A DNA stretch of 64,000 bases from Salipaludibacillus keqinensis (GCF_003226325.1 NZ_PDOD01000002.1:989561-1053560); one strand, 5' to 3'. Numbered from the stretch's first letter, positions 1-8,998 are shown. Numbers and translations: made by a program. Notes: generated from the sequence alone by a model not told the origin.

Positions 1-500
1 ATCAATCACAAGTGGAAAATCATTCGGATGAAGACGCCCAGCCGTCTTCATTGTATTCAGAACGCCCTCAAAAAGGCGACCTCATGGGAGAATTGTATAT
101 TCCAAAGCTCGAGTCAACCCTTCCCATCTATCACAGTACGGATGAAGATGAATTATCAAAAGGGGTAGGACATTACGCCGGCAGTGTATTACCTGGTGAG
201 AATGATAATGCTGTTCTGGCTGGCCACCGTGATACCGTATTTAGAAACTTGGGAGAGGTAGGAGTAAATGATCTGTTAGTGGTGACAACCTCAGCCGGTG
301 AATTTACCTATAAAGTAAAGAATGTCCGCATTGTGGATGCAGATGACCGAACAGTGATCGTTCCTAAGCCTCGGGCCACGCTCACAGTCTCCACTTGCTA
401 TCCGTTTACGTTTGTAGGTGCTGCCCCTGAACGCTACGTCCTTGTAGCAGAACTTTTGGGCCAAGAAAGAATAAAGAAGGGTACTAAAAATAAACTTTAA
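1..500 (+). CDS. Class D-type sortase, 5' end outside the window
   Basis: Sortase: a membrane-anchored extracellular cysteine transpeptidase that cuts sorting signals and attaches proteins to the cell wall. Counting from the GTG at 12, the catalytic His is H72 (LAGHRDT), the Cys is C129 (TLTVSTCYPF) and the Arg is R141 (APERYV). The short beta-barrel with TLTVSTCYPF is typical of class D enzymes. The frame stays open to the left window edge, the GTG has no ribosome binding site, and the N-terminal membrane anchor expected of the family is missing, so the gene is cut by the window. Its substrate protein is probably encoded upstream and cannot be seen. Confidence 0.88.
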   Translation, partial: QSQVENHSDEDAQPSSLYSERPQKGDLMGELYIPKLESTLPIYHSTDEDELSKGVGHYAGSVLPGENDNAVLAGHRDTVFRNLGEVGVNDLLVVTTSAGEFTYKVKNVRIVDADDRTVIVPKPRATLTVSTCYPFTFVGAAPERYVLVAELLGQERIKKGTKNKL

Positions 501-543
501 GTTGGGTCAGTACGCATTTAGATAAACGTTGCAAAACATAATG

Positions 544-580
544 AAAACACGTAAATCCTCGAAGGATTTACGTGTTTTTG
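544..580. terminator. Bidirectional terminator between sortase and ddl
   Basis: A perfect 16-bp stem (AAAACACGTAAATCCT) with a CGA loop is followed by T5 on the plus strand and has an A-rich left flank that serves the minus strand. It separates the convergent sortase and ddl transcripts. Confidence 0.85.
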
Positions 581-604
581 TTTGGAATCACCTTTATGTT
601 GTCA

Positions 605-1801
605 CTATCTCTTTGAACCTTTGCTGCCTTTTGAACCACCGGTTTGTAACGAGAATAAGTTAGAATCAATGGAGAACATGAGCCTTCCACGATCTCGTTC
701 GCGCTTCAATGCCAGCTGAATTAATTCGTCTAACATTTGTTTATATGGCTTGCCTGCTGGCTCCCACAAATAAAACGATAGAGAACCAGGAATCGTATTA
801 ATTTCATTAATGTAAACTTTGTCAGCGTCATTGTCGATAATGAAATCTATTCGAGATACACCGCTGCAACCAAGCATTTGGAATGATTTCTTAGCAATTT
901 CCTGCACTTCCTTCGTTTTACCATCACCTATTTCGGCAGGGATGACACGATTCGTCGATTCCATTCCTTTACTAGCACCACCGTCTTTAGAGCCGCCGGC
1001 GTATTTATCTTCATAAGATAAAAATTCATCACTGCCTAATACTTGCTCACAAACAGAGGCTTCTACATGTTCATAATCGCCTAAAACAGAGCAATTAACT
1101 TCTGTCATGTTTTGCACCATTTTTTCAACAACTATTTTAAGGGCGAATTTCGAGGCCAAATCCACGGCTTCTTCTAATTCTTCTTCGTTTTCCGCCTTGC
1201 TAATACCTACACTTGAACCAAGATTAGCTGGTTTCACTATCACAGGGTAATCCAATTTTTCTTTGATTTTTGTTGTCCAGGCTTCCGGATCCTCCGTCCA
1301 CTGCGTGGAATAAAACCAAACATAATCAAGAACAGGAAGATCAGAATCACGGTAAATATTCTTCATAATTACTTTATCCATCCCTGTACTAGATGAGAGA
1401 ACGTCACAACCCACATAAGGCACATTAAGTAATTCTAAAAAGCCTTGTAAGACACCGTCTTCCCCAAATGTACCGTGGATAATCGGGAATGCCACGTCCA
1501 CTTCTGATAGAATACTTTTACCGAAACGGGGGCGCGGCTCTTTCTGTACAACAACTTTCCCGTCCTCGGTTCGGGCCATAACTACTTTTTGTGCTTTAGA
1601 AAGGAGTCCTTTTAAATCTTTATAATTTTCAATATCGAGCATTTCTTCCCCTGTGAACCAAACTCGGTCCTTTGAAATATATAGTGGGATGATTTCATAT
1701 TTATCTTGATTCATATTTTGGATCGCCTGTAGAGCTGAAATGACAGAAACTTCGTGCTCAACAGATACGCCACCAAAAATAACAGCTACTCTTGTTCTCA
1801 T
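605..1801 (-). CDS. ddl: D-alanine--D-alanine ligase
   Basis: ATP-grasp ligase that joins two D-Ala for peptidoglycan stem peptides, in the cytoplasm. The start VAVIFGGVSVEHEVSVIS holds the family Glu and Ser. The omega-loop contains DKYAGGSKDGG with the Tyr typical of D-Ala-D-Ala enzymes rather than VanA-type D-lactate ligases. The metal-binding end YINEINTIPG is intact. At 398 residues it is longer than the usual 350-370: the last ~30 residues form a tail ending in GGSKGSKGSKR with no counterpart I know. It is the last gene of a three-gene operon, 31 bp after the MurF-like gene. A start at 1801 fits the AAGGAAGG site just upstream. Confidence 0.92.
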   Translation of the reverse strand: MRTRVAVIFGGVSVEHEVSVISALQAIQNMNQDKYEIIPLYISKDRVWFTGEEMLDIENYKDLKGLLSKAQKVVMARTEDGKVVVQKEPRPRFGKSILSEVDVAFPIIHGTFGEDGVLQGFLELLNVPYVGCDVLSSSTGMDKVIMKNIYRDSDLPVLDYVWFYSTQWTEDPEAWTTKIKEKLDYPVIVKPANLGSSVGISKAENEEELEEAVDLASKFALKIVVEKMVQNMTEVNCSVLGDYEHVEASVCEQVLGSDEFLSYEDKYAGGSKDGGASKGMESTNRVIPAEIGDGKTKEVQEIAKKSFQMLGCSGVSRIDFIIDNDADKVYINEINTIPGSLSFYLWEPAGKPYKQMLDELIQLALKRERDRGRLMFSIDSNLFSLQTGGSKGSKGSKR

Positions 1802-1832
1802 TCATACACCTTCCTTTTCCACATATTCATCA

Positions 1833-3431
1833 TTACTCGTTAAATGTATCGGGTAAATCATTTTCTAGCAACACAATCGTGTTCGGCTTTGCCACAGTGT
1901 GCATTTGTTTAAGAGCATCCTGTAAATGTTCTGCAACATAAAATTGCTCAGCAGGATAGCCCGCTTCTTTCAACCCTTCTTGAAGTGGAATGGTTTGCTT
2001 TTTCCCTACAAGAATAATGTAGTCGCAATGATCTGCTGCATAACGGGCCCACTCTTTATTAATTTCGTACTCTTTGTCCCCAAGCTCAATCATCCCTGGA
2101 GTGACAAGCATCCTGAAGCCATCCATCCGACCTAGAACATCCGTGGCCATTTTTGAACCTACCGGATTTGAGTTAAAGCTATCATCGATAATCGTAATGT
2201 TGCCACTTTTTCGTTTTAATTCTAATCTATGAGGGACAGGATCGATATTTTTCACGGCAGGAACCATTTGTTTCAACGTCATGCCCATCTCTAAACCAAT
2301 AGCTATGGCCGCTAGAAGATTATAGACATTGTGCTTTCCTAGCAATCTTGTTTTAAATGTTTCTACTTCGCCATTCTTGTAAGATACAGTAAATGACATG
2401 CCTTTAGCGCTAAATTCAATATTGGATGCGCGAAGATCTACCTCCTCTGCGTCAACTCCATAATAAATTTTACGACAAGGGTTTTTCGCCTGATAAGAAG
2501 TGATATTCTGATCGTCTTTATTTAAGATCCCCACTCCGTCCTTTTCAGGTAAGGTTTCTATAATTTCGTGTTTGGTTTTTTTAATAGTATCCAATGTTTT
2601 AAATGTTTCTAAATGTTGTTCACCAATAGCCGTCAAAATCCCATATTGTTGATTGACTAATTCACAAATCATCTCGATATCACCTTCTTGCTTTGCTCCC
2701 ATTTCAGCAATAAAAATATCGTGATAAGGTTTTAAATGTTCATTGATTGTTCTTGTGACACCGAGCTTCGTGTTATAACTTTCCGGAGTCATTAAGACGT
2801 TGTGCTTCGTTGAAAGAACCGCATGAACAAAATGCTTCACACTCGTCTTACCGAAACTTCCGGTGATACCGATGATTTTCAAGTCAGGGGATGCTTTAAG
2901 TAAACGTTTCGCATCGTTTACGAAACCTTGGCTAATACGTGCTTCGATTGGTAGGTTAATCGTATTTGCTATAAGCACCATGTAAAATGGAACTACTGCT
3001 GTAGCCCCAAGAAGCACCAACACAATTCCTAAATGAACGAAAGCTCCTAATACAATCGCTGCGCAAGCAATCAGTCCGTATAGAATATATGTCATGGCTA
3101 AAAGTCGCTGAACTCTCTGCGTATAAACGAGTTTTTTCTTCTCAGTAGGCTTATTTTTCCAAAAGATTAGAAAAGCAATAATAAATACTGCGATCCCAAT
3201 TGCGAATACCACCGTAGATGGAATAGGCATGAATACAAGGATGATAGGAAGAAGATAGATCGCTTCAAAGCCATGAAAAACTTTATCGCGATTGCTATTC
3301 ATCCATTTCGTGTAGCGTTCGTTTCTATAGGTATTTAATTGAAGCATGTGCACACTCTGCTTAACCTTCAACGTCACAGGTAAAATCCAGGACGCAAGAA
3401 GAAGGATAAATAAGACCATTAAGATAGACAT
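1833..3431 (-). CDS. MurF-type Mur ligase with N-terminal membrane domain
   Basis: Mur ligase of the type that adds D-Ala-D-Ala to the UDP-MurNAc-tripeptide. Residues 1-170 hold about five hydrophobic segments, which standard soluble MurF lacks. The ATP loop GITGSFGKTS follows at 188-197. The C-terminal DDSFNSNPVGSKM corresponds to the MurF signature D-x-Y-N-A-N-P, so it is MurF-like rather than MurC/D/E. At 532 residues it exceeds MurF (about 450) by the membrane part. It lies 2 bp after an alpha/beta hydrolase gene and 31 bp before ddl. A second, ordinary murF is expected elsewhere; this copy is probably a specialised paralogue tied to the membrane. Exact substrate unknown. Confidence 0.8.
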   Translation of the reverse strand: MSILMVLFILLLASWILPVTLKVKQSVHMLQLNTYRNERYTKWMNSNRDKVFHGFEAIYLLPIILVFMPIPSTVVFAIGIAVFIIAFLIFWKNKPTEKKKLVYTQRVQRLLAMTYILYGLIACAAIVLGAFVHLGIVLVLLGATAVVPFYMVLIANTINLPIEARISQGFVNDAKRLLKASPDLKIIGITGSFGKTSVKHFVHAVLSTKHNVLMTPESYNTKLGVTRTINEHLKPYHDIFIAEMGAKQEGDIEMICELVNQQYGILTAIGEQHLETFKTLDTIKKTKHEIIETLPEKDGVGILNKDDQNITSYQAKNPCRKIYYGVDAEEVDLRASNIEFSAKGMSFTVSYKNGEVETFKTRLLGKHNVYNLLAAIAIGLEMGMTLKQMVPAVKNIDPVPHRLELKRKSGNITIIDDSFNSNPVGSKMATDVLGRMDGFRMLVTPGMIELGDKEYEINKEWARYAADHCDYIILVGKKQTIPLQEGLKEAGYPAEQFYVAEHLQDALKQMHTVAKPNTIVLLENDLPDTFNE

Positions 3432-3433
3432 AA

Positions 3434-4207
3434 TTATAGGCTCCTTCGATCATCTTCTAAGAATTTGTTTATAATCACATTAAACTGATTTAACTGATCC
3501 AAATAGGCATAATGCCCGGCATTTTTCAATACGACAAGGCCAGCATTAGGAATTAATTCTTCCATTCTCTTTCCATCGGCCACAGGTGTAGCCGTATCGT
3601 TCTCTCCAAAAACAAGTAGCGTTGGTACATCGATCTCTGGCATAAGGTGCTGTAGATCTTCATTCACCACTTTAACCATCGTTTGCTGCATGACACCACT
3701 TGCACTTTTATAATCACTAGAGCCTAGCATTTTTTTCACTTTTGAGAGGATTTGATCGGAATATCGATTTAACCCTGGCAATTTTAACACGTTTTTCGCT
3801 GTCTTAAACGTATACACCTTTAGATAATAACTGGCTTTTCTTTTCGGTTTAATCCCCGCACTATCTACAAGAATGACTTTTTCTACATCTTTATAAGTCG
3901 CCGAGTAACAAATGGACATTCTTCCACCGAAAGAGTGTCCCATTAAAATCGGTTTGGTGATGCCAATTTTCTCAATAAATTGTCGCAAGACCTCTGTATA
4001 GTCTTTGATACCCCATTGTTCAGGTGGCTCTGTACTTTCTCCAAATCCAGGTAAATCTAAAGAATACACTTTGAAGTTCTTTTCTAAGTTTTGGTGAATA
4101 GGGGCGAACGCTTGAATATTCGCTCCCCAGCCGTGAAGTAAAATCACTTCTTTCCCCTCACCGGAAACGTGGTAGTTCAATGTCACATCATTTAATTCAA
4201 TCTTCAT
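3434..4207 (-). CDS. Alpha/beta hydrolase of the cell-wall cassette
   Basis: Alpha/beta-hydrolase fold protein of 257 residues without a signal peptide. The oxyanion region is LLHGWGAN near residue 25, the nucleophile is S92 in GHSFGG, the acid is probably the Asp in FGENDTATP and the His lies in NAGHYAYLD near the C-terminus, so the triad looks complete. It is the first gene of the operon, with its stop 2 bp from the MurF-like start, so the three products are probably made together. The substrate cannot be read from the sequence; an ester or amide in cell-envelope metabolism is a guess from context. Confidence 0.75.
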   Translation of the reverse strand: MKIELNDVTLNYHVSGEGKEVILLHGWGANIQAFAPIHQNLEKNFKVYSLDLPGFGESTEPPEQWGIKDYTEVLRQFIEKIGITKPILMGHSFGGRMSICYSATYKDVEKVILVDSAGIKPKRKASYYLKVYTFKTAKNVLKLPGLNRYSDQILSKVKKMLGSSDYKSASGVMQQTMVKVVNEDLQHLMPEIDVPTLLVFGENDTATPVADGKRMEELIPNAGLVVLKNAGHYAYLDQLNQFNVIINKFLEDDRRSL

Positions 4208-4343
4208 CGTTCCGCTCCTTATTTTTTGATATTCCTTATTTAAAAACTATGTAAGGAGAATACCCTCTATACGATTCGTTTAACACCTTGATTTTAAGAC
4301 GATTTCACCGCATATCATTTTACCATATTCTCTTTCATCAAAG

Positions 4344-4382
4344 AAGGTGTCAGAAACGACCGTTACCGGCGCCTGACACCTT
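4344..4382 (-). repeat. Long inverted repeat 3' of the Fic gene
   Basis: The arms AAGGTGTCAG and CTGACACCTT are perfect reverse complements around an 19-bp GC-rich loop, 1-2 bp beyond the Fic stop codon. There is no clear T-run, so it is a poor intrinsic terminator. It may be a dispersed intergenic repeat or an mRNA 3'-end stabiliser. Confidence 0.5.
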
Positions 4383-4383
4383 A

Positions 4384-4965
4384 TCACTCTATCAACTCAC
4401 TCATGACCTTTTTTAATGGGCCTAGCCTTGTTGTGGAATCGATGGATGCTTGTAGAATCTTTCTCTTATCGACTTTCGTCCAATCAAGCGTATACCCATG
4501 AGTTAATGCTAGCACTCGGATAAATTCTCGACAAGATCGACCATTTCCGTCCCTGAACGGATGGAGCACGTTAATTTCCGCCATATAAAAAGCTAATAAA
4601 TGACAGATTTCGTCTTTTGAACGTTGATCAAATATTTCTTGCTGAAGCCTGCTAAATAGCTGATTTCCACTTTCTTGTAAATGAAGCGCAGGCGCAAAGG
4701 TAAAGTTCCCTTTAGAAATATTTTCAGATCTTAAAACACCTGCAAAAGGGTAAATATCTTGAAACAAATAGTAGTGAATTTTGTTTAGATGATTGAAACT
4801 AAAATCGCCTTTTATCGGATTTATTTGCAACTCAGACAGTCTTTTAGACGTAAGAATCGCATCTAATTTAGCCAGACGTTCATCATCTTTAACCTCAAAA
4901 TGGTTTATTAATACGCTTGTCCCGGGATAACAATATTTTGACTCTCCCGTACCGTATTTACTCAT
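4384..4965 (-). CDS. Fic-family AMP transferase (toxin-like)
   Basis: Fic domain protein of 193 residues that would transfer a nucleotide from ATP or a related cofactor to hydroxyls of target proteins. The complete active-site motif HxFx(D/E)GNGRxxR is present as HPFRDGNGRSCR from H135. No inhibitory helix is visible inside this protein; instead it follows a 61-residue gene carrying one, overlapping it by 8 bp (class I toxin-antitoxin layout). The start MSKYGTG lies within the antitoxin's last codons, consistent with coupled translation. Targets are unknown; DNA gyrase and topoisomerase IV are known targets of similar Fic toxins. Confidence 0.85.
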   Translation of the reverse strand: MSKYGTGESKYCYPGTSVLINHFEVKDDERLAKLDAILTSKRLSELQINPIKGDFSFNHLNKIHYYLFQDIYPFAGVLRSENISKGNFTFAPALHLQESGNQLFSRLQQEIFDQRSKDEICHLLAFYMAEINVLHPFRDGNGRSCREFIRVLALTHGYTLDWTKVDKRKILQASIDSTTRLGPLKKVMSELIE

Positions 4966-5143
4966 TTAAAGACATTTCCAATGCTTTTTCCATGAAAGCC
5001 TCGTGACTAATCCTACCCAACAATTGATCTTTCACAAGCTGTTCTTGCTTAGAGTTCAATGACAGACCTTCCACAGCTAGAGAGGCTTTCGCAGATCTCA
5101 AGGCTGTTTCCACTTGATCTAAAGTTCTCACGGACACGTCCAC
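4958..5143 (-). CDS. VbhA-like antitoxin of the Fic protein
   Basis: A 61-residue helical, soluble protein. It carries S21-L-A-V-E25-G26, which fits the Fic inhibitory motif (S/T)xxxE(G/N); in class I systems the Glu enters the Fic active site and blocks productive ATP binding. The second half (LLGRISHEAFMEKALEM) resembles the end of small antitoxin helices of this family. It lies just upstream of and overlaps the Fic gene by 8 bp, so antitoxin is made first. AAGGGAAGG upstream serves as ribosome binding site. Confidence 0.75.
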   Translation of the reverse strand: MDVSVRTLDQVETALRSAKASLAVEGLSLNSKQEQLVKDQLLGRISHEAFMEKALEMSLNE

Positions 5144-5590
5144 ACCTTCCCTTTATATCAATACTTATTTATCCTATTTAGGTTCTACACTCCATGTAGG
5201 CAGTTGTTAAAATTAGTTTGAGGGAATGAAGCCCTACCCTATATTATACTACAATTACACGTTCGTTCATATGCTAAGCATTTCTTTTTTTTAGAATAAA
5301 CATGACCTTTTCTCAAAAAATCAAGGTTCAATCACTTATTTTTTCTACGAACCATGCTAGAGATTGAATAAAAACGCTTACACAAGTAAACTGGATAAAG
5401 GTACGGTGAATCAATGTCACCATTAAAATGACTCTCTATTGATGATGGAAAGAAAATGAAGATAAATAGGATCTCCTTATTTTTCTTTAATCCTTTACAA
5501 TTTAGTACCTGAAATTAATACTTGGTATAAAAGCTCGAAACTTGTATAATTAAACTATTATGAGGAATATCAGGAAAGTGAGATGAGCAT
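5144..5590. other. Divergent intergenic region between antitoxin and degV-like gene
   Basis: About 450 bp of AT-rich DNA without a credible gene. It must hold the promoter of the Fic module (leftward) and that of the DegV gene (rightward, marked separately). A weak CcpA-like site near 5368-5381 has two mismatches and I do not call it. Confidence 0.5.
5522..5550 (+). promoter_or_regulatory. Sigma-A-type promoter of the DegV gene
   Basis: TTGGTA (5522-5527) and TATAAT (5545-5550) are separated by 17 bp, about 40 bp before the start codon. The -10 is perfect and the -35 has two mismatches. Confidence 0.6.
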
Positions 5591-6448
5591 ATGAGTAAAA
5601 AGAAAATTGCGTGGGTTACAGATAGTACCGCATACATGACTAAGGAACTCTTAGAACATCCCGATGTTTATGTCCTCCCTCTTGCAATTATTTTTAATGG
5701 GGAAGCTTTTGACGACGGAGTGGATTTAACAACGGAAGAATTGTATGAACGGATTCAATCAAATAAAGAAGTACCCAAAACATCTCAACCATCTGCTGGA
5801 AGATTTGCAGAACTTTATGAAGAACTAAAAGAAAATTACGATGCCGCAGTAGCGATTCATATATCACGTAAATTAAGTGGAACGTATGACAGCTCAGCTC
5901 AAGGACGAGATTTGTCAGGTTTCGAAGTTCATTTAGTGGACTCACATTCTATGTCTTATGCGATTACGACACTTATTGAAAAAGGAATGGGACTAGCTGA
6001 ACAGGGTAAATCAGCGACAGACATTCAAAAGGATTTACAAACTGCTGCAAAGCGTTCAGAGAACTATATCCTTCTTGGGAGTCTCGATCAATTCTATAAA
6101 GGAGGTCGAATGTCGGGCACTTCTTTTCTACTCGGAAACTTATTACAAATCAAGCCGATTATTCGAATTACATCTGAGGGAGAGTTTGAGCTGTTCCAGA
6201 AGGTTCGTTCAGAGAAGAAAGCTGTGAAACGTATGCTCGAACTACTTGGTCAATCCTATGAAAAACATCAAATAAACCAAGTTCAAATTATGCATGGGAA
6301 CGTGATAAATAAAGCTGAAGAACTAAAAGTAAAAGTCAAAGAACAATTTCCAAAGTTAGATGTTTTTATCGGTGAGATCAGTTCTTCGATCGCCGTTCAT
6401 GCAGGGGAAGGAACAGTTGCTATGATTTGGCACAACGAAAACAAGTAG
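5591..6448 (+). CDS. DegV family fatty-acid-binding protein
   Basis: DegV proteins bind a fatty acid and in Gram-positives act as FakB, presenting exogenous fatty acids to the kinase FakA. This 285-residue protein has the family start WVTDSTAYM, then LPLAIIFNGEAFDDGVDL, the conserved KTSQPSAGRF and the ISRKLSGTYDSS segment near residue 97. Length and order are normal. It is a single transcription unit: own promoter at 5522-5550 and own terminator just after the stop. FakB role is known for the family, not shown here. Confidence 0.9.
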   Translation: MSKKKIAWVTDSTAYMTKELLEHPDVYVLPLAIIFNGEAFDDGVDLTTEELYERIQSNKEVPKTSQPSAGRFAELYEELKENYDAAVAIHISRKLSGTYDSSAQGRDLSGFEVHLVDSHSMSYAITTLIEKGMGLAEQGKSATDIQKDLQTAAKRSENYILLGSLDQFYKGGRMSGTSFLLGNLLQIKPIIRITSEGEFELFQKVRSEKKAVKRMLELLGQSYEKHQINQVQIMHGNVINKAEELKVKVKEQFPKLDVFIGEISSSIAVHAGEGTVAMIWHNENK

Positions 6449-6456
6449 AACTTAAG

Positions 6457-6495
6457 AGAATCCACGTTCCCTTTGGAGCGTGAGATTCTTTTTTT
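6457..6495 (+). terminator. Terminator of the DegV gene
   Basis: The arms AGAATCCACG and CGTGAGATTCT pair with one mismatch around a 12-base loop and are followed by a run of T. Confidence 0.8.
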
Positions 6496-6575
6496 GATGA
6501 ACAACAGGTGCAATTTTTAAATATTCATATTAAACTGTAATTCTAGTCTTTCCAATTTCCAGGGGAGTTGATACA

Positions 6576-7505
6576 TTGAACAAAAAAATTGCTTATGCCA
6601 TGGTCATTCTCGGCGCTGCGTTATGGGGAATCACTGGCTTATTTGTACAAAATTTATATGGGTATGGCTTTACTCCCTGGGAAGTCGTAGGCATTCGGCT
6701 AATATTCTCAGCGGTGCTTATTTTTACATATTTGTTGTTGAGCAATCGTTCTTTGTTGGTGATTCGACTTCGTGACGTTCCTTTTTTTATCGGAACAGGA
6801 ATCGTGAGTATCGCCTTTTTCAATTATTTTTTCTTTACAGTTATGGAGCAAGCTACGATCTCTCTTGCTGTCGTTCTTCTATATACAGGTCCTGTATTTG
6901 TCGCATTAATCTCCCGGTTTACGTTTAACGAACCTTTTACTCAAAATAAGCTGATCGCATTATTTCTTATGATGATCGGATGCAGCTTAACAGTTGGATT
7001 TCTTCCAACTGGCCAATTATCGATTGATTTCACTACCATTTTGTTTGGAATTGCGTCAGGGTTCTTTTACGCCCTTTATAGTATATTTGGAAAATATGTA
7101 AGTGCCAGGTATCATACCTTAACGATTACGGCTTACTCCATGTTGTTCGGTGCTCTTTTTTTACTACCAACGAGTCAATTGTGGACTAAAGCCTCGGCAT
7201 TCTCTGATAGTGGCGTATTACTTAATGGGCTAAGCTTAGCATTGTTTGCAACGGTTCTTGCCTACGCCTTTTACACATTCGGACTGACATATGTGGAATC
7301 CAGTCGTGCAGCGATTCTTTCCACGGTAGAACCAGTTGTGGCTATTATCGTCGGCGTGGCTGTTTTCTCAGACATTCTAACTTTTTGGCAAGGACTTGGC
7401 ATTCTGTTTGTCATTCTTTCTGTGTTACTCACGGTGAAAAAAAGGAAGGGATCTACTGAAGAGACCCCCAACAAATACCCTCAACAAATATCGAAAGCTG
7501 ACTGA
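6576..7505 (+). CDS. EamA/DMT family transporter
   Basis: Drug/metabolite-transporter superfamily permease with about ten membrane segments in two EamA halves; examples are LGAALWGITGLFVQN at the start and YVESSRAAILSTVEPVVAIIVGV in the second half, the usual EamA signature. It ends in a short charged tail. The start is TTG at 6576, chosen for AGGGGAG 8 bp upstream and because the next codons open the first helix. Such proteins export metabolites or amino acids; the substrate cannot be told. Confidence 0.85.
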   Translation: MNKKIAYAMVILGAALWGITGLFVQNLYGYGFTPWEVVGIRLIFSAVLIFTYLLLSNRSLLVIRLRDVPFFIGTGIVSIAFFNYFFFTVMEQATISLAVVLLYTGPVFVALISRFTFNEPFTQNKLIALFLMMIGCSLTVGFLPTGQLSIDFTTILFGIASGFFYALYSIFGKYVSARYHTLTITAYSMLFGALFLLPTSQLWTKASAFSDSGVLLNGLSLALFATVLAYAFYTFGLTYVESSRAAILSTVEPVVAIIVGVAVFSDILTFWQGLGILFVILSVLLTVKKRKGSTEETPNKYPQQISKAD

Positions 7506-7522
7506 TCAAATTCAGTCAGCTT
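7495..7522. terminator. Hairpin between convergent EamA and aldehyde dehydrogenase genes
   Basis: AAGCTGACTGA pairs perfectly with TCAGTCAGCTT around a 6-base loop. The left arm includes the EamA stop codon. A short T-rich tail lies on the plus side. Confidence 0.6.
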
Positions 7523-7528
7523 CTCTAC

Positions 7529-8980
7529 TTACACTCCCCACAAATTTCCTAATTTAAAACAAACCACTTTCGGTTCAGACATTTCGTTCATCGCATGGCG
7601 AATGCCTTCACGTCCTAACCCAGATCCTTTCACACCACCAAATGGCATTTCATCTATCCGGTAATCACTACTATCATTTACCATCACACCTCCCACATCC
7701 AAGTGCTGGATAGCATAGAAAGCATGATCTAAATTTTTGGTGAAAATCCCTGCCTGTAAACCGTAGTCCACTTCATTAGAAAACTTCACTGCTTCCTTTA
7801 AACTCTCAACAGATTCGATCATAACCACCGGGCCGAATACCTCTTCTTTATAAATTTTGGATTGATGAGAAACGTGTGTAAGAACGGTCGGTTCGAAAAA
7901 CGCACCCTCTCTTATACCTCCTGCTTCGATTACAGCCCCCTCATAAACTGCTTCTTGAACCCACCCTTCTACCCGGATCGCTTCTTGTTCTGAAATCATA
8001 GGTCCAACATCCGTCCATTCAGCCATTTTATCTCCTACCTGCAGATCCCTCGTTCTTTCCACAAAGGCCTCAACGAAATCATCGTACACCGAAGATGCAA
8101 CGAAAATTCGTTGGACACCAATACAATTTTGCCCTGCTGCTGAAAAGGCTCCAGATACAGTGGAAGATACTGCTTCTGCCAAACACGCATCTTCCAAGAC
8201 AATGACAGGAGAATTAGATCCTAATTCCATGCCGATTTTTTTCAAACCTGCTTGGTGAGCAATTTTCTTCCCAGCAGCTAATCCACCAGTAAATGAGACC
8301 ATTTTCACCGCGGGATGCGTCACTAGCGGTTCACCAATCTCTCGCCCAGCACCAGTTACAACAGACAGAAATCCTTTAGGTACTCCAGCTTCAGCAAATG
8401 CCTTTGCCAACATGAGTGCGCTCAGAGGAGTCATTGTCGCTGGCTTGACGACGACAGGATTACCACAAGCAAGTGCAGGTCCTACTTTATGAGCGACTAA
8501 ATTTAATGGATCGTTAAAGGGAGTAATCGCACCAATGACCCCAATAGGAAACCGATAGTAGTACCCTGTTCGATTTTCACTACCTTCTCTTTGATCGAAA
8601 TTGACCGTTTCGCCTTTCATTCTTCTTGCTTCTTCACCGCTAATTCGTAGGGTTTGAATCGCTCTTTTCACTTCTCCCCGTGCTTCAGTAATCGTTTTAC
8701 TTCCTTCTAAAGCAATCGTTTCAGCAAACATCTCGTGATGAGCCTCAATATAATTTGCAGCTTTCGTCAAAACCTTGATACGCTCATGAGTAGGCCAAGA
8801 TGAAAGGTTCTGAAAAGCCTCTTCCGCTCGTTCAATAGCCGTCAACATCTGTTGAACAGAAGCAGTGGGAACGTTGGCAACCACTTCACCATTTTGCGGA
8901 TTGATCACGTCAAACATTTTCTTACCAGTGATCCACTCTCCTGCGATATACATTTTTTCAGTCCGCACTTTAGTTTGCAT
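7529..8980 (-). CDS. NAD(P)-dependent aldehyde dehydrogenase
   Basis: ALDH-superfamily enzyme of 483 residues that oxidises an aldehyde to its acid in the cytoplasm. The catalytic Cys is C286 (GQNC), the general base Glu is E252 (GMELGSNSP), and the nucleotide site shows FPIGVIGAITPFNDP and FTGG. It is last in a minus-strand set with homoserine dehydrogenase, a PLP gamma-family enzyme and an ectoine-hydrolase-like protein. A role on aspartate semialdehyde (as in DoeC) would fit this context; succinate semialdehyde or another substrate cannot be excluded. The start has GAGGTGGTG upstream, 18 bp after the preceding gene. Confidence 0.88.
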   Translation of the reverse strand: MQTKVRTEKMYIAGEWITGKKMFDVINPQNGEVVANVPTASVQQMLTAIERAEEAFQNLSSWPTHERIKVLTKAANYIEAHHEMFAETIALEGSKTITEARGEVKRAIQTLRISGEEARRMKGETVNFDQREGSENRTGYYYRFPIGVIGAITPFNDPLNLVAHKVGPALACGNPVVVKPATMTPLSALMLAKAFAEAGVPKGFLSVVTGAGREIGEPLVTHPAVKMVSFTGGLAAGKKIAHQAGLKKIGMELGSNSPVIVLEDACLAEAVSSTVSGAFSAAGQNCIGVQRIFVASSVYDDFVEAFVERTRDLQVGDKMAEWTDVGPMISEQEAIRVEGWVQEAVYEGAVIEAGGIREGAFFEPTVLTHVSHQSKIYKEEVFGPVVMIESVESLKEAVKFSNEVDYGLQAGIFTKNLDHAFYAIQHLDVGGVMVNDSSDYRIDEMPFGGVKGSGLGREGIRHAMNEMSEPKVVCFKLGNLWGV

Positions 8981-8998
8981 CGCGGGTCACCACCTCTC

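Noticed and set aside
12..14. GTG at 12 as start of the sortase gene
   Set aside because: No ribosome site, frame open to the left edge, and the membrane anchor would be missing.
605..4207. Vancomycin-resistance-type cassette
   Set aside because: The ligase has the Tyr omega-loop of D-Ala-D-Ala ligases, and no VanH, VanX or two-component genes are present.
5368..5381. CcpA-like site upstream of the DegV gene
   Set aside because: Two mismatches at fixed positions and 210 bp from the start.
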